Source of the DNA: VXLM01 sp034421575
GTDB taxonomy: Bacteria > Chloroflexota > Dehalococcoidia > Lucifugimonadales > VXLM01
Direction: 5' to 3'
DNA: 64,000 bases
NCBI GenBank assembly: GCA_034421575.1
Contig: DAOUKG010000036.1
Span: forward strand, 6,038-70,037
Shown: piece after piece, positions 31,486 through 41,289 of the stretch
Layout: every line of letters starts with the position of its first letter
Numbering within the stretch: the first letter of the stretch is position 1
Made by a program: the position numbers and the translations under genes
Notes under the pieces: model-generated
What the model saw: only the letters and a program-made list of their open reading frames with translations
What the model was told of the DNA's origin: nothing
The model's database searches: none

Positions 31486-34400
31486 CTAGGCCTTCATCCG
31501 TCTCTTCCCCACCGTCTCATCGCGCGGCGGGGACAGGGCCAAGATCAGACGCTCGCGAGACAAGTCATCAAGTTCGTCGCGCCACTGGATTTCCCCACCC
31601 TCGACCGACGCCGCCGGAACGCCGTTGCGGTACACGACCCTGTTGTCCAGCAGAGCGGGCACGCGCGCTCCGGGGCTCGTAATGCCCACAAGGTTGAGCG
31701 GGTCGCAGGCGGAGAGGACGACAAAACGGTCGTCCTTTTCCGTTCTGCGGATGTTGCGAAGACGCTCGACGGCCTCGGGCATGGCGTACTGCTCGCCCAC
31801 AAAGTTCGCGACGAACCGTCCGCCGCGTATCTCGCCGCGGGCCTCGGCGCGTCGGTAGACTCGGACGAGATCACGCCACCGAGGGGCGTTGGTCTCGCGC
31901 ACCAACAGCTCAGGGAACACCACCCCGTACCGCTTGAGCAACTGCCAGGCGCGTGCTTCTACGACATCCTCCCTGTCGGCATTGTCCTGAAGCAGTGACC
32001 ACCTGCTGCTTTGGACCCTCCGCCTCAGACCCCGCCCGAACGTCGGCGCCCGCCGGGGCTGCTTCTTGGCTGTGCCGTCTATCATGCCGCGCACGGCAGT
32101 AAACCCATCGGAAGTAACCAGTCCTGCGGCGGCAAGCCTCCACAGGGCGTCCTCCACGTCGGAAGGGAGACGCCCAGTCGAGGAGACGATATCTTGCATG
32201 AACGATGCGCCCGCACGCTTGAGGTGATCCAGCACCTCGCCCTGAGCGCCAAGCAGTCCGTTCTCGACCGTCTGCGACTCGCTCAGCAGCCAGGGAACCG
32301 ACTCCCGCAACGCGAGCGAGATGCGCCCCGTTCGTGTCAGCGTACCTTTCGTGACGGGCATGTCCTCGTCGATGGGACGCCGGCTGAAGCGTCCCCATGC
32401 TACATCACCGGCAATGCACAGTTCATCGAGCATACGTGGTGAGTAGTCCACAACTCGCGATGGGAGTATCTCCGATTCCCATGCTCCGGCAGCGGCCTCG
32501 AAGCCCTGAATCTGCTCGATCACGTCGAGCAGTCCGTCCTCCTCGCGTACCTTCCAAGGAGGAGCTGCCTTCTGCCACGCGATGAGGAACCGCATGAACG
32601 TGGCTGGAGGAACGGGTTCTATCTCCCTGCGCAGCCTGCCTATGGTCTCCCGGTGGATGCGCGCGAGAATCCGCCGGTCGCAGAACTCCTCGTCCGGCCG
32701 GCCCGGCGTGAAGCGGCCTCTCAGAATGTTCCCCGTTCCTTCCAGGTGGGACAGAGCGATGTCCACAGCTCCCTTTCGCATCCCCAGTGAGCGGACGATA
32801 TCTTCGACGGTGAACGGGCCAATGCACTCCGTCCGGCTGCGAACGATTATGCGCTCGGCGTCGTCCTGCGTCGGAGGTTCATCCTCGCTCTGCCACAATG
32901 TCACAGCGCCCGGCTCGAAGGTGGCGTCCGGGAATGCCGCCAATACCAAGGGGACCGACTCGGTTGCCACCCAGGCGTCGTTCTGATCGCCGTACGTCGC
33001 CACGGAGGCGCGACCGGTCTTCACCAACCTATCGAACCAGCCCTGAAGCTGCTCGCCGTCTACGTTTTCGCGGCGCACGTCCTCTACAGACATGAGGCCG
33101 AGCGTCAAGAGAGCGTCGTGGAGCTCGTCCGCGTCGCGGATAAGGGGCCACGCGTCTCGCGCGGCGTCCCTGATGGCCGCCGCGTCGAGTGAAGCCAGGT
33201 CGCGCTGGTCTTCAGGCAAGGCGCGCCGCAGAGCGACCGCCCGCGAGCGTCTCTCCCCGATCTCGTTGTCCTCGTCGAGGAACGAGTACGGCATCGAGTT
33301 GAGTATCTGGTGACTGAACACGGAGGGCTGCGTCGTGTCGCGGGCGAGTATCTCGATCTCTCCACCGGAAATGTCTTCGAGGACACGTTTGAAGCCATTC
33401 ATGTCCATAGCCTCGTGAAGGGCATCCCTCATCGTCTCGAACACGAGCGGGTGATCGGGCACCTCCACGTCGCCCGGCATGGCGTTGTCCTGGCACATGA
33501 CCTGCTCGGGGAATACCGCCGCCAGCAGGTCGTCCGACCGCATCCGCAGCAGCGCCGGAGGAGTCTTCTTTCCGTTGGAGAATCGCAGAATCGCCAGCGC
33601 CCGCGAGGCGTCCCAGCGCCACCTGATGGGGAACAGCGGCACCTGGAGGACGGCTTGCGTCAGTATCTTCTCCACCTTCGCCAGTGGCACGTACTTGAAC
33701 ACGTCCTCAAGCGGGAAGGACAACGAAGGCCCGAGCGAGAGGTTGATGCCGTCCTCGGTAGCTGCGGCCTGCAGCTCGAAGTCGAAGGTGCGGCAAATCT
33801 CCTTCCGCAGCGCGAATCCCCACGCCTTGTTGATGCGCGATCCGTAGGGAGAATGCACGACCAGCTGCATCCCGCCTGATTCATCGAAGAATCTCTCGGC
33901 GACGATGCGTTTCTTGGTTGGCACCGTTCCCAGGATACGTATCCCCTCTTCGATATAGGCGACCGCCTGCTCTGCGGCGTCCCGGTTGAATCCCTCATCG
34001 ATGAGCCACGAGACTGCCCGGCCGGAGCCGAGGCGCTGGTATATCCGCTCGCGGAGATCGGATACCTCGTCCGAAAGCTCGGTCGTGCGCCCCGGCGCTT
34101 CACCGAACCAGAACGGGATCGTGGGTGGCTGCCCGTGCGCGTCCTCCACCAACAGCTTGCCCTGCATTAGCCGTCGGATCTTCCATGCCGTGTTGCCGAG
34201 TTGGAAGACCTGCCCCCTCATACTCTCGATTGCGAAGTCCTCGTCGACTTGCCCGACGAATGTGTTTTCCGGCTCGGCGATCACGTCGTAGGAGGCATTG
34301 TCCGGAATGGCCCCCGCATTGGTGAGGGCGGCAATACGAGCGCCCCTTCGCGCCTTCAGGCGTCCGTTGACGACATCGCGATGAATGTAGGCGCGACGAC

Positions 34401-36591
34401 GGCCCTCTCGCGGTGCGGGTCCCTCGGCGAGCATTTTTACCGTCTCGGCATATCGTTGTCTCGGAAGTTCTCGATAGGGATAGGCCCTACGGACCAAGTC
34501 GAACAGTTCGTCCTCGCCGCAGTCTCTCGACGCGCACTCGGCAACGATCTGCTGTGAGAGAACGTCCAACGGCCACTCCGGAATCGTCAGCGCGTCGAGG
34601 ACGCCATGGCGGAAGGCCCTGACAAGCGCCATGCTTTCCATGAGTTCGTCCCTCGTTAGGGGAAAGAGTCTTCCCTTCGGCGTCCCGCCGACATGGTGAC
34701 CCGACCTGCCGATGCGTTGAAGCAGCACGCTGACCGAGCGCGGCGATCCTACTTGGCATACGAGGTCGATGGCGCCGATGTCTATGCCGAGTTCCAACGA
34801 GGCCGTCGCCACGCAGAGCTTGACCTCGCCCTCCTTGAGCTTCCGTTCGGCCTCGTGCCGTCGCTCGTGGGACATGCTGCCGTGGTGGGCGACGATCTGC
34901 TTCTCGCCAATCTTCCCCGAAAGCTGGTGCGCCAGTCGTTCGACGAGTCTCCGTGTGTTTACGAACAAGAGCGTCGTGCGGTGTTCCTTCGTCAAATCGA
35001 CGATGCGGTCGAGGGTGCGGTCCCAAAGCTCGTGCGAGGCAATCGGACCAAGTTCGTCCTCCCTCGGCATCTCGATCTCGAGGTCGATTTCGCGTGCGTG
35101 CCCCGTATCGACGATCGTACAGTCAGGCGCGCCATCTTCTCGGATGTTGTCCGCTCCGACGAGGAAGCGTCCAATCTCCTCGATGGGATTCTGCGTTGCC
35201 GAGAGGCCTATCCGTGTGATCGGCTCTTCGGAAAGCTCGACCAGGCGTTCCATCGAGATGCTGAGGTGGGATCCCCGTTTATCGTCCGCGACGGCGTGGA
35301 GCTCGTCGACGATGAGGGTGCTAACGTTCTTTAGGCCCCTGCGGCCGCTCTCGGAGGTGAGCAGGATAAAGAAGGACTCCGGCGTCGTGACAAGGACGTG
35401 CGGCGGCTTCTTCGCCATTCGCTGGCGCTCGCTCTGGGGGGTATCACCCGTCCGGACGGCGACGCGAATGTCGGGCAGCGGAGTCCCGCGCTCGTCGGCG
35501 AGCTTCTGCAGATCCCGCAGGGGTGTCATCAAGTTGCGGCGGATGTCGTTGGATAACGCCTTAAGGGGAGAGACGTACACGACCTGGGTCTTGTCGGGGA
35601 TCTCTCCTTCAAGACCCTTCCGTACGAGTCCGTCCAGACAGGTCATGAAGGCCGCCAGGGTCTTGCCGGATCCTGTAGGAGCGGCAACTAGCGTGTGACT
35701 TCCCTGCGCGATGGCTGGCCAACCCTCGGCCTGTGCGGCAGTGGGCTCGGCGAACTGGCTGGTAAACCAGTCGCGGACTAGCGGGTGGAAGGAAGACAGG
35801 GGACCGTTCAAGTCGGTTCTGTTGGGTGGTTGACGATGCGCCACGTCCGTCGCGTTCCGTCGATTATGAGATGTTGGCCTTGCTTCCTTCTCCTGTTGCT
35901 CCCGCGCTTGTCGTTCCCTCTCTTGTTCCTCTCGTGCTTGCCGTTCTCTCTCCCATGTTTCATTATCATTGCAACGGCGACATGTACCAGAGTTGAAGTT
36001 CTGCGATTCCTCGACATGCAAGCCATCACGAAGGCCATCAAGAGATTCGAGGGCAGGCCGAATGATGGCGATGGGAATCCCCGCACTCTCGTAGGCAGCT
36101 ACGGTCTGTGGCTCCATGTCGTGCGTCACCACAACCTCAACCGCAATGAGCCTCTCGTCGAAATGAGTGAAATGAAGGTCGGACCGAGTCCCTTTCACCA
36201 CCGAAGTGTCAGGTCTGCCACACGTCCATCCGTCCGCAAGGTCAACCTCTGTGACGAAAGCCGTGCAGTTCACACAGGGTCGCGTGAGTCTGTACGAATC
36301 GCCACGGTCCACTGCGTTTAAGTGTGCTTGTTGAATTATCGAAATCGCGACTGCATGAAGATAGCGATCAGGGTCACAGGGTTCTGAAAAGTGCCTAAAG
36401 TGTGGAGCCTTTTGCTTCACTTGTACGACCGCGCTCATACGGTCGTCGCATTGGATGCAGGAATATCGACGGCCTCCTTCCTTGGGAGCATCGTCAATAT
36501 GGATTACGGCCTTCTCTTCTTTAGAGTAGGCGTAGGGGTAAAGAACGTCTCCAGTCTGCTCCTGGGTGTGTTCATTCTTCGACTGCATCAT
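31486..36591 (-). CDS. Lhr-type ATP-dependent helicase with fused CoiA/nuclease-like N-terminal domain
   Basis: A 1701-residue protein, about 200-270 longer than usual Lhr. Residues 1-210 have Zn-finger-like Cys pairs (C45-x2-C48) and a restriction-endonuclease-like core with D138 (RSDLHF) and E152-V-V (IAVEVVVTHD), resembling CoiA-type proteins. Residues 212-240 are a charged Arg/Glu/Gln coiled coil. From 265 the Lhr helicase follows: Walker A APTGSGKT (304-311), DELHA box, SATQN and the motif VI region LLQRIGRSGH, then winged-helix and C-terminal Lhr domains. Lhr unwinds RNA:DNA or DNA in repair. The frame is open throughout. Confidence 0.87.
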   Translation of the reverse strand: MMQSKNEHTQEQTGDVLYPYAYSKEEKAVIHIDDAPKEGGRRYSCIQCDDRMSAVVQVKQKAPHFRHFSEPCDPDRYLHAVAISIIQQAHLNAVDRGDSYRLTRPCVNCTAFVTEVDLADGWTCGRPDTSVVKGTRSDLHFTHFDERLIAVEVVVTHDMEPQTVAAYESAGIPIAIIRPALESLDGLRDGLHVEESQNFNSGTCRRCNDNETWERERQAREEQERERQAREQQEKEARPTSHNRRNATDVAHRQPPNRTDLNGPLSSFHPLVRDWFTSQFAEPTAAQAEGWPAIAQGSHTLVAAPTGSGKTLAAFMTCLDGLVRKGLEGEIPDKTQVVYVSPLKALSNDIRRNLMTPLRDLQKLADERGTPLPDIRVAVRTGDTPQSERQRMAKKPPHVLVTTPESFFILLTSESGRRGLKNVSTLIVDELHAVADDKRGSHLSISMERLVELSEEPITRIGLSATQNPIEEIGRFLVGADNIREDGAPDCTIVDTGHAREIDLEIEMPREDELGPIASHELWDRTLDRIVDLTKEHRTTLLFVNTRRLVERLAHQLSGKIGEKQIVAHHGSMSHERRHEAERKLKEGEVKLCVATASLELGIDIGAIDLVCQVGSPRSVSVLLQRIGRSGHHVGGTPKGRLFPLTRDELMESMALVRAFRHGVLDALTIPEWPLDVLSQQIVAECASRDCGEDELFDLVRRAYPYRELPRQRYAETVKMLAEGPAPREGRRRAYIHRDVVNGRLKARRGARIAALTNAGAIPDNASYDVIAEPENTFVGQVDEDFAIESMRGQVFQLGNTAWKIRRLMQGKLLVEDAHGQPPTIPFWFGEAPGRTTELSDEVSDLRERIYQRLGSGRAVSWLIDEGFNRDAAEQAVAYIEEGIRILGTVPTKKRIVAERFFDESGGMQLVVHSPYGSRINKAWGFALRKEICRTFDFELQAAATEDGINLSLGPSLSFPLEDVFKYVPLAKVEKILTQAVLQVPLFPIRWRWDASRALAILRFSNGKKTPPALLRMRSDDLLAAVFPEQVMCQDNAMPGDVEVPDHPLVFETMRDALHEAMDMNGFKRVLEDISGGEIEILARDTTQPSVFSHQILNSMPYSFLDEDNEIGERRSRAVALRRALPEDQRDLASLDAAAIRDAARDAWPLIRDADELHDALLTLGLMSVEDVRRENVDGEQLQGWFDRLVKTGRASVATYGDQNDAWVATESVPLVLAAFPDATFEPGAVTLWQSEDEPPTQDDAERIIVRSRTECIGPFTVEDIVRSLGMRKGAVDIALSHLEGTGNILRGRFTPGRPDEEFCDRRILARIHRETIGRLRREIEPVPPATFMRFLIAWQKAAPPWKVREEDGLLDVIEQIQGFEAAAGAWESEILPSRVVDYSPRMLDELCIAGDVAWGRFSRRPIDEDMPVTKGTLTRTGRISLALRESVPWLLSESQTVENGLLGAQGEVLDHLKRAGASFMQDIVSSTGRLPSDVEDALWRLAAAGLVTSDGFTAVRGMIDGTAKKQPRRAPTFGRGLRRRVQSSRWSLLQDNADREDVVEARAWQLLKRYGVVFPELLVRETNAPRWRDLVRVYRRAEARGEIRGGRFVANFVGEQYAMPEAVERLRNIRRTEKDDRFVVLSACDPLNLVGITSPGARVPALLDNRVVYRNGVPAASVEGGEIQWRDELDDLSRERLILALSPPRDETVGKRRMKA

Positions 36592-36698
36592 TTACACCGC
36601 TACGGGTGGTTCAAGACAAGTGGATAGTACAAATGTTTGACACAGTATAGCAGGTTAATGCAAGTGGGTCGCGGCATGCGGAGCGAAGTTGGAAGCGG

Positions 36699-37250
36699 CT
36701 AGGTAGAGAAGATTTCTCGAACGGGCAGCTTCCAACCGGGAACCACATCGGCTCCATCGATGGCGTCGTCTTTCGACAGGACGACGATGCTGGATGCCGA
36801 CTGATAGACCGTGACTGTCTGGCACCGGGGATCGACGACAAGGACCATCCGAGTACCCGCCTCAAGCCAGTCCAGGGCCTTCTCAGCCACGTCGCTGTAC
36901 GTGTCCCTGGGCGATATCACTTCGACGGCAAGATCCGGCGCACCCGGCCAGAAGCCGGTCGACTCTCCCTCGATCTCAACCCGTCCCTGCCGGATAAATG
37001 CAGCGTCGGCGGCCAGAACTTGATCGGGATTAGCCGCGACCTTGAATCCTGTCTCAGCAGCATACGTCTTGCCCAACCGATTATTCTTGACGTACTGGCG
37101 GAGTTCTGCCCCAACTGATAATGCGATTTCTCCATGAACGTGACCGGCAGGCGGCATTTTTCTCAGTTCTCCTCGGACCAACTCGTATCGATGCCCGTCA
37201 TCCGGCATTGCCAGGAGGTCTTCGGCTGTCAAGAGATGCGTCGTCGCCAT
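36699..37250 (-). CDS. Uma2-family (DUF820) endonuclease-like protein
   Basis: A 183-residue protein with the Uma2 pattern: MATTHLLTAEDLLAMP, RYELVRGELRKM, the PDQVLAADAAFI strand, and the PD-(D/E)xK-like core PDLAVEVISPRDT with a following Lys (EKALDWLEAG). Members have a restriction-like fold and unknown biological role, and are numerous in Cyanobacteria and Chloroflexota. It lies 107 bases upstream of the Lhr fusion on the same strand. Confidence 0.85.
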   Translation of the reverse strand: MATTHLLTAEDLLAMPDDGHRYELVRGELRKMPPAGHVHGEIALSVGAELRQYVKNNRLGKTYAAETGFKVAANPDQVLAADAAFIRQGRVEIEGESTGFWPGAPDLAVEVISPRDTYSDVAEKALDWLEAGTRMVLVVDPRCQTVTVYQSASSIVVLSKDDAIDGADVVPGWKLPVREIFST

Positions 37251-37336
37251 TGGAGTCCTCTACGTGTCCGGTAAACGCTCGTCATCGCACTGTTCGTACA
37301 TCATACACCACGCAGCCGCGCATTCAATATCCGTGA

Positions 37337-38206
37337 TTACAGCGCCCGCACCCGCTCGATAACACGCTGGCAGGAGACGTAGTCGCGACGGCCTCCTCGG
37401 AAAACAGGTGCGAGTAGATACAGCGACCGGTGCCCCAGATCGAGGTATTTGGTTGCCAGTTCAACGGCGATGTCTTCCCCCGATCTGCCCCGATGAAGGT
37501 CTGACGTGACCCATTCAGGGACGTCGCCGAACGTGACTCCGTCCTCGACTACGATCTGCACCCCACAGCAGATGAGGGAAGGCGGCTCTTGGCCGTATCG
37601 TTCTGCATAACGCTCTTGGAATTCCGTCAGTCGCTCCGGCGAAAATAGGGCCTGCAAGAAGAAGAACTGCGCTCCTGCCTCCACCTTCTTCCGGGTTAGT
37701 GCAACCTGCTTTTCGATCTCACGTCCCAAATCTATGGTCGCCCCAATGCAGAAATCCGTCGAATTGCTCAGTCGCAGCCCCTTGTAGTCGAGCCCTCGGT
37801 TCATCTCGGCAATGGCGCGAATGAGGCCGGTCGGCGCGTAGTCGTCCACGGTCTTCGTGATTTTCAACTCCCGTTCGGTGAACGAGTCGCCCTTGAGCAC
37901 CACCACGTTTTGCAGTCCCATCGTCGCCGCGCCCAACAGGACGCCCTGGATGGCAACGCGGTTCATGTCACGCGTCGACACTGAGAAGGTGACTTCCTTG
38001 CCGGTGTTGCGTCTTATCCACCCCGCCGCAAAGGCGGAGTTGACTCGCGCCGACTTTCCGGGACTGTAGTTCACCGCGATGAAATCAGCGTCCAGACATT
38101 TCGCCTCATCGAGTGGAGCCGTGTCCGTCCCGCGCGGCGGAGAAAAGTCGGCGAGTATCTGTACCCCATCAGGGTTCTGCAACCGGTGTTCTACTACGGT
38201 GGTCAT
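37337..38206 (-). CDS. metF: Methylenetetrahydrofolate reductase (MetF-like)
   Basis: A 289-residue TIM-barrel flavoprotein. N-terminal LADFSPPRGTD corresponds to the catalytic-Glu strand region of MetF, here Asp in place of Glu. DADFIAVNYSP, VVVLKGDSFTE (flavin/folate loop) and AGAQFFFLQALFSPE follow in family order. It reduces 5,10-methylene-THF to 5-methyl-THF. Length matches the bacterial short form. MetF-like proteins without a classical Glu also exist, so activity on methylene-THF is likely but not proven. Confidence 0.8.
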   Translation of the reverse strand: MTTVVEHRLQNPDGVQILADFSPPRGTDTAPLDEAKCLDADFIAVNYSPGKSARVNSAFAAGWIRRNTGKEVTFSVSTRDMNRVAIQGVLLGAATMGLQNVVVLKGDSFTERELKITKTVDDYAPTGLIRAIAEMNRGLDYKGLRLSNSTDFCIGATIDLGREIEKQVALTRKKVEAGAQFFFLQALFSPERLTEFQERYAERYGQEPPSLICCGVQIVVEDGVTFGDVPEWVTSDLHRGRSGEDIAVELATKYLDLGHRSLYLLAPVFRGGRRDYVSCQRVIERVRAL

Positions 38207-38265
38207 CGTGACGAAGGGATCATGCTGGAAACAAGGGAATGAATGGGGGGTCCCGGCTCACCAAA

Positions 38266-38398
38266 TTATACCAATTCGCTTTGAACACACCGTGAATTGG
38301 CCGTGACACAGCCAACTCACTGGTCATTCCGGCGAAGGCCAGAATCCAGAAAGTCCAGTCAGGCGAGAATACGGCCTCATGACACCCAATTGGTATTA
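38266..38398. mobile_element. MITE-like element, family 1 copy B
   Basis: Intact ends TACCAATT (38269) and AATTGGTA (ending 38395), with TTA on both flanks (38266-38268, 38396-38398). It is inverted relative to copy A. The interior matches copy A: CACACCGTGAATTGG, a palindrome around TTCCGGCGAAGGCC, and GGCGAGAATACGGCC. Confidence 0.88.
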
Positions 38399-38410
38399 TA
38401 TACAAGGAAA

Positions 38411-38448
38411 AGAAAAAGAGGATGCCGGCCCCTACGGCACCCTCTTTT
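38411..38448 (-). terminator. Rho-independent terminator after the zinc-ribbon gene
   Basis: On the minus strand the stem AGAGGGTGCCG / CGGCATCCTCT with loop TAGGGGC is followed by TTTTTCTTTTCC. The stem also has A/T extensions on both sides, so it could work in both directions. It lies about 100 bases after the stop at 38548. Confidence 0.7.
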
Positions 38449-38547
38449 ATTCACCGATCAATACCGACCGGCTAGAGGAGGACTTGTGTCTATTGTTCAG
38501 CGACCGCTAGGGTCCTGCCCTCCGGCCGCAGAACTCAATTTGTAGAA

Positions 38548-38955
38548 CTATCGCCAACCCTCGACGCCCGACTTGCCGGGGATGAGGGAGACGCGATGAC
38601 CGTCCGTGCACTTGAAACGCCGTTCCCTTGCCTCCGGCCGCTTGCCGGAGAGGGAAGCCTCTTCCATACCCCTGGAGCAGAACGGGCACTCAACGTCAAA
38701 TCCCGCCCTGTTCCGAATCCTCACCACCTTCACGTGCGCCAGTCGCTCGGACAGCGCCGGGAAGTCACCGACGTATCGAAGAACGTAGTCGGTTGCGGAA
38801 CTCAGGAGGTTCTTGGGCCCGGAGGGCATTTCCCGAGTGTAGCTGTAATCGACGTAGCCACACATGAGGCATTCCATTTCGTCGTAGCCCATGACCATTC
38901 GTGTGCCGCACCGCTTGCAAAGCGGTTCAGGCCTCGACATTGGGCCAGGCTTCAT
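38548..38955 (-). CDS. Zinc-ribbon protein of unknown function
   Basis: About 135 residues. Two Cys pairs form a zinc ribbon (LCKRCGTRM and ECLMCGYVD). A middle region resembles a short helical domain (YVLRYVGDFPALSERL). A second Cys set follows (ECPFCSRGM, then FKCTDGHRV). It is probably a small nucleic-acid- or protein-binding adaptor. Starts at 38955 (MKPGPM) or 38940 (MSRPEP) are both possible, and neither has a strong ribosome-binding site. Confidence 0.65.
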   Translation of the reverse strand: MKPGPMSRPEPLCKRCGTRMVMGYDEMECLMCGYVDYSYTREMPSGPKNLLSSATDYVLRYVGDFPALSERLAHVKVVRIRNRAGFDVECPFCSRGMEEASLSGKRPEARERRFKCTDGHRVSLIPGKSGVEGWR

Positions 38956-39027
38956 ACTTACTTGTGGCGGGTGGATCGTTGCGGTCACCAAGGCGAAACC
39001 TCCTAAGTTTCGAATTCGTTCGTGCAT

Positions 39028-39505
39028 GTGCCGAACGTCGACGGCTTGCCTGGGCGTTTGATACTCTCTAATCCGAATGTTCCAGCCTTGTCACGAGCAC
39101 GTTCAATCACTGCCGCAAATGTGCGCAGGCTTGCTTTACCGTGACGAGACTACGTTGGACGTGCGCGAGCACCTCCCAAGGATGATGGTATGCAAACCCC
39201 CATGGACGCGCTATGCTCTTCCGAGCCAGTAGACTGACCGGCGGCACAGTGCCAAATACACACGGTGGAAAGAAGAGAAGTCGAGGAAGTGCGTTCGTAT
39301 GCCAAACGTTCGGTCGATGAGAACATCAGCGCTCTGTGTACCTGTCTGCCAAATTGATCTTAGTTCGAAACACTATACAGGATATAGGCCATATCTTGTC
39401 AAGTTGATTTCCCGAAAGTTTTCAGTAATTTTTTGGTTAATATCCAATACATTTGTTCGGAACATTTGAGGCATCTATACTCTCTAATATGAGGAGACAC
39501 AGTGC
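39028..39505. other. Gene-free stretch, AT-rich at its right end
   Basis: About 480 bases without a supportable gene. The part 39360-39480 is clearly more AT-rich than the window (for example CAGTAATTTTTTGGTTAATA), suiting a promoter region for the GNAT gene at 39506. I see no repeat, hairpin or riboswitch that I can name. Confidence 0.5.
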
Positions 39506-40327
39506 ATGGACATGATCGGCGAAAACCTACAAGAGAGAATCACCGCGTGGACGGAGCGATTGATCGGAGTCCCGCTCTCCGCGTTGGGAGGCCATCCGAT
39601 GCCGGCGCTCACCCCCGACCCTGAGGCGGAGTGGATGCACCATCTCGTCGCCATCAGGTGCGGTGACGCGAGCGCCCTGGTGGCAACCGAAGACATCTGC
39701 GACGCCGTCCGTCCCATCATGCCCAATCTCCATGCGGACCTCGTATTCGCCCCCTTCGGGATCTATGAACTTTCGCGCGTCACCCTACCCTTGGGCATCG
39801 CGGTCTGGGGGCCGAGCTTCTATCTCTTCGGCGACAGGGAGACCGTAGACCCCAACGTTGACGAGCGGGTGGTGAAGATCGGTGCTGAAGAGCTGGCGAA
39901 CGTGGACTTCGATATCTTCTGGCACTGCCAGCGAGAGGCTCTTGCCGGTTTCGCCGTGTATGAGGGAGACGATCTCGCCGCCCTGGCCACCGTCACCGAC
40001 CACGGCGAACCGGTCTGGGAAATCGGCATGGAGACCCATCCAAATGCACAGACAAGAGGGCTCGGTCGCGCCGTGGTCAACGCCGCCGCCAACTGGATAC
40101 TGGGAAATGACCGGATCGTCCTGGCGACGGTGGGGACCTTCAACATCCCCTCGGCGAGAACGCTGCGTTCCGTCGGCCTGCGGTACGCCTACATGACAAT
40201 CGACGGAAAACCGGGACCCTTCATGGTGCAGCCGCAGCCACTGGGAAGCCCCAGGGCCGGCGAGACTCTGTACCAGTACTATCCGGACTGGGCGACCACC
40301 AAGGGAATACTCCCGAGACCGAAGTAG
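39506..40327 (+). CDS. GNAT-family N-acetyltransferase
   Basis: A 273-residue protein. The C-terminal half has the GNAT fold: the beta4 strand WEIGMETHPNAQ, acetyl-CoA loop TRGLGRAVVNAAANWIL, and NIPSARTLRSVGLRYAY (motif B). The N-terminal 120 residues form a second, divergent domain of the double-GNAT or GNAT-plus-cap type. Likely it transfers an acyl group to a small amine, substrate unknown. ATG 39506 follows GAGGAGA at good spacing. Confidence 0.85.
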   Translation: MDMIGENLQERITAWTERLIGVPLSALGGHPMPALTPDPEAEWMHHLVAIRCGDASALVATEDICDAVRPIMPNLHADLVFAPFGIYELSRVTLPLGIAVWGPSFYLFGDRETVDPNVDERVVKIGAEELANVDFDIFWHCQREALAGFAVYEGDDLAALATVTDHGEPVWEIGMETHPNAQTRGLGRAVVNAAANWILGNDRIVLATVGTFNIPSARTLRSVGLRYAYMTIDGKPGPFMVQPQPLGSPRAGETLYQYYPDWATTKGILPRPK

Positions 40328-40358
40328 CGGGTCAGTAGAAGAGGATTGCACGCCTGCG

Positions 40359-41198
40359 TCAGATACCCAACAGCCTCTTGGCGTTCCCCCCCATAATCAG
40401 GTCCTTTTCGGACCGGGACAGCGCCGACGACTCCACCTGCCCCATGACTTTGCGAGCTCGGACGAGAGGATAGTCGCTTCCCATCAAAATGCGCTCAGGC
40501 CCGATCACCGACGCAACCGTCTCGAATATCCGCGCGTCATACAGCAAAGTAGTCGCAGCGGAATCGAAGTAGGTGTGGTTTAGTCTGTCCGCGACCTCCG
40601 GCATCAGGGAATAGAACGGCAGACCTCCTCCCCAGTGAGAGCACACGATGGTGGATTCAGGGAAGTTCCGGATGAATCGCAAGAGCACGTCCGGCGACGT
40701 CTTCCCTTTCCCCGGGTACTCATGGCCGACCGGCTCGGACGAATGTGTTGTGACGATCAGATCATGTTCTCTTGCGACCTCCATCAGCGGGGTCATCGTG
40801 TCGAGGTCGCCCAGATCATACCCCTGCGTGTGCGGGTGCAGCTCTCCAATGCCTCGAAGTCCCTCTTCGGCGCAGCGACGCGCCTCTTGCACAGCTTCAC
40901 TACCCCATGCTGAGTTTACGCCGGCAAAGCCTACGAGCCGGTTGGGATACTTGGAAACGGCTTGTATCAAATAGTCATTCGCTGCCTGCGCCAGTTCTAT
41001 GTCCGTCCACCCGATGCCCATCACCACCGAGACGTCCACACCGTCCTCGTCCATCCGCCGAACGAGTCGTTCCGCGGTCGCCATTGGTGCCTTCGGGCTT
41101 GCGAACAGCTCGCCGAACGTGGCGTCGCGCTTCAGGTAGTACTCACGCCGCGCCCGGAGCCAAGGAGGATAGATGTGAGTGAGAAAGTCGATAATCAC
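40359..41198 (-). CDS. Amidohydrolase_2 (ACMSD-like) family protein with altered HxH motif
   Basis: A 279-residue TIM-barrel protein starting at GTG 41198. The N-terminal strand reads MIIDFLTHIYPPWL. In the family this is D-[FVM]-H-[TA]-H, so the first metal-binding His is Leu here (codon CTC). Other ligands look intact: TTHSSEP, CSHWGGG and MGSDYP. ACMSD-type enzymes are metal-dependent decarboxylases or hydrolases. Loss of one His may weaken or change metal binding. It stands alone, convergent with the GNAT gene. Confidence 0.82.
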   Translation of the reverse strand: MIIDFLTHIYPPWLRARREYYLKRDATFGELFASPKAPMATAERLVRRMDEDGVDVSVVMGIGWTDIELAQAANDYLIQAVSKYPNRLVGFAGVNSAWGSEAVQEARRCAEEGLRGIGELHPHTQGYDLGDLDTMTPLMEVAREHDLIVTTHSSEPVGHEYPGKGKTSPDVLLRFIRNFPESTIVCSHWGGGLPFYSLMPEVADRLNHTYFDSAATTLLYDARIFETVASVIGPERILMGSDYPLVRARKVMGQVESSALSRSEKDLIMGGNAKRLLGI

Positions 41199-41289
41199 GG
41201 GAATACTTCATACGGTGCAAGGGAATTGTGCCACCATTGTAGCGGTTTCACGAAGAGGCGACGGCAGCTCGTCTGCTATGCCTCGCTCT

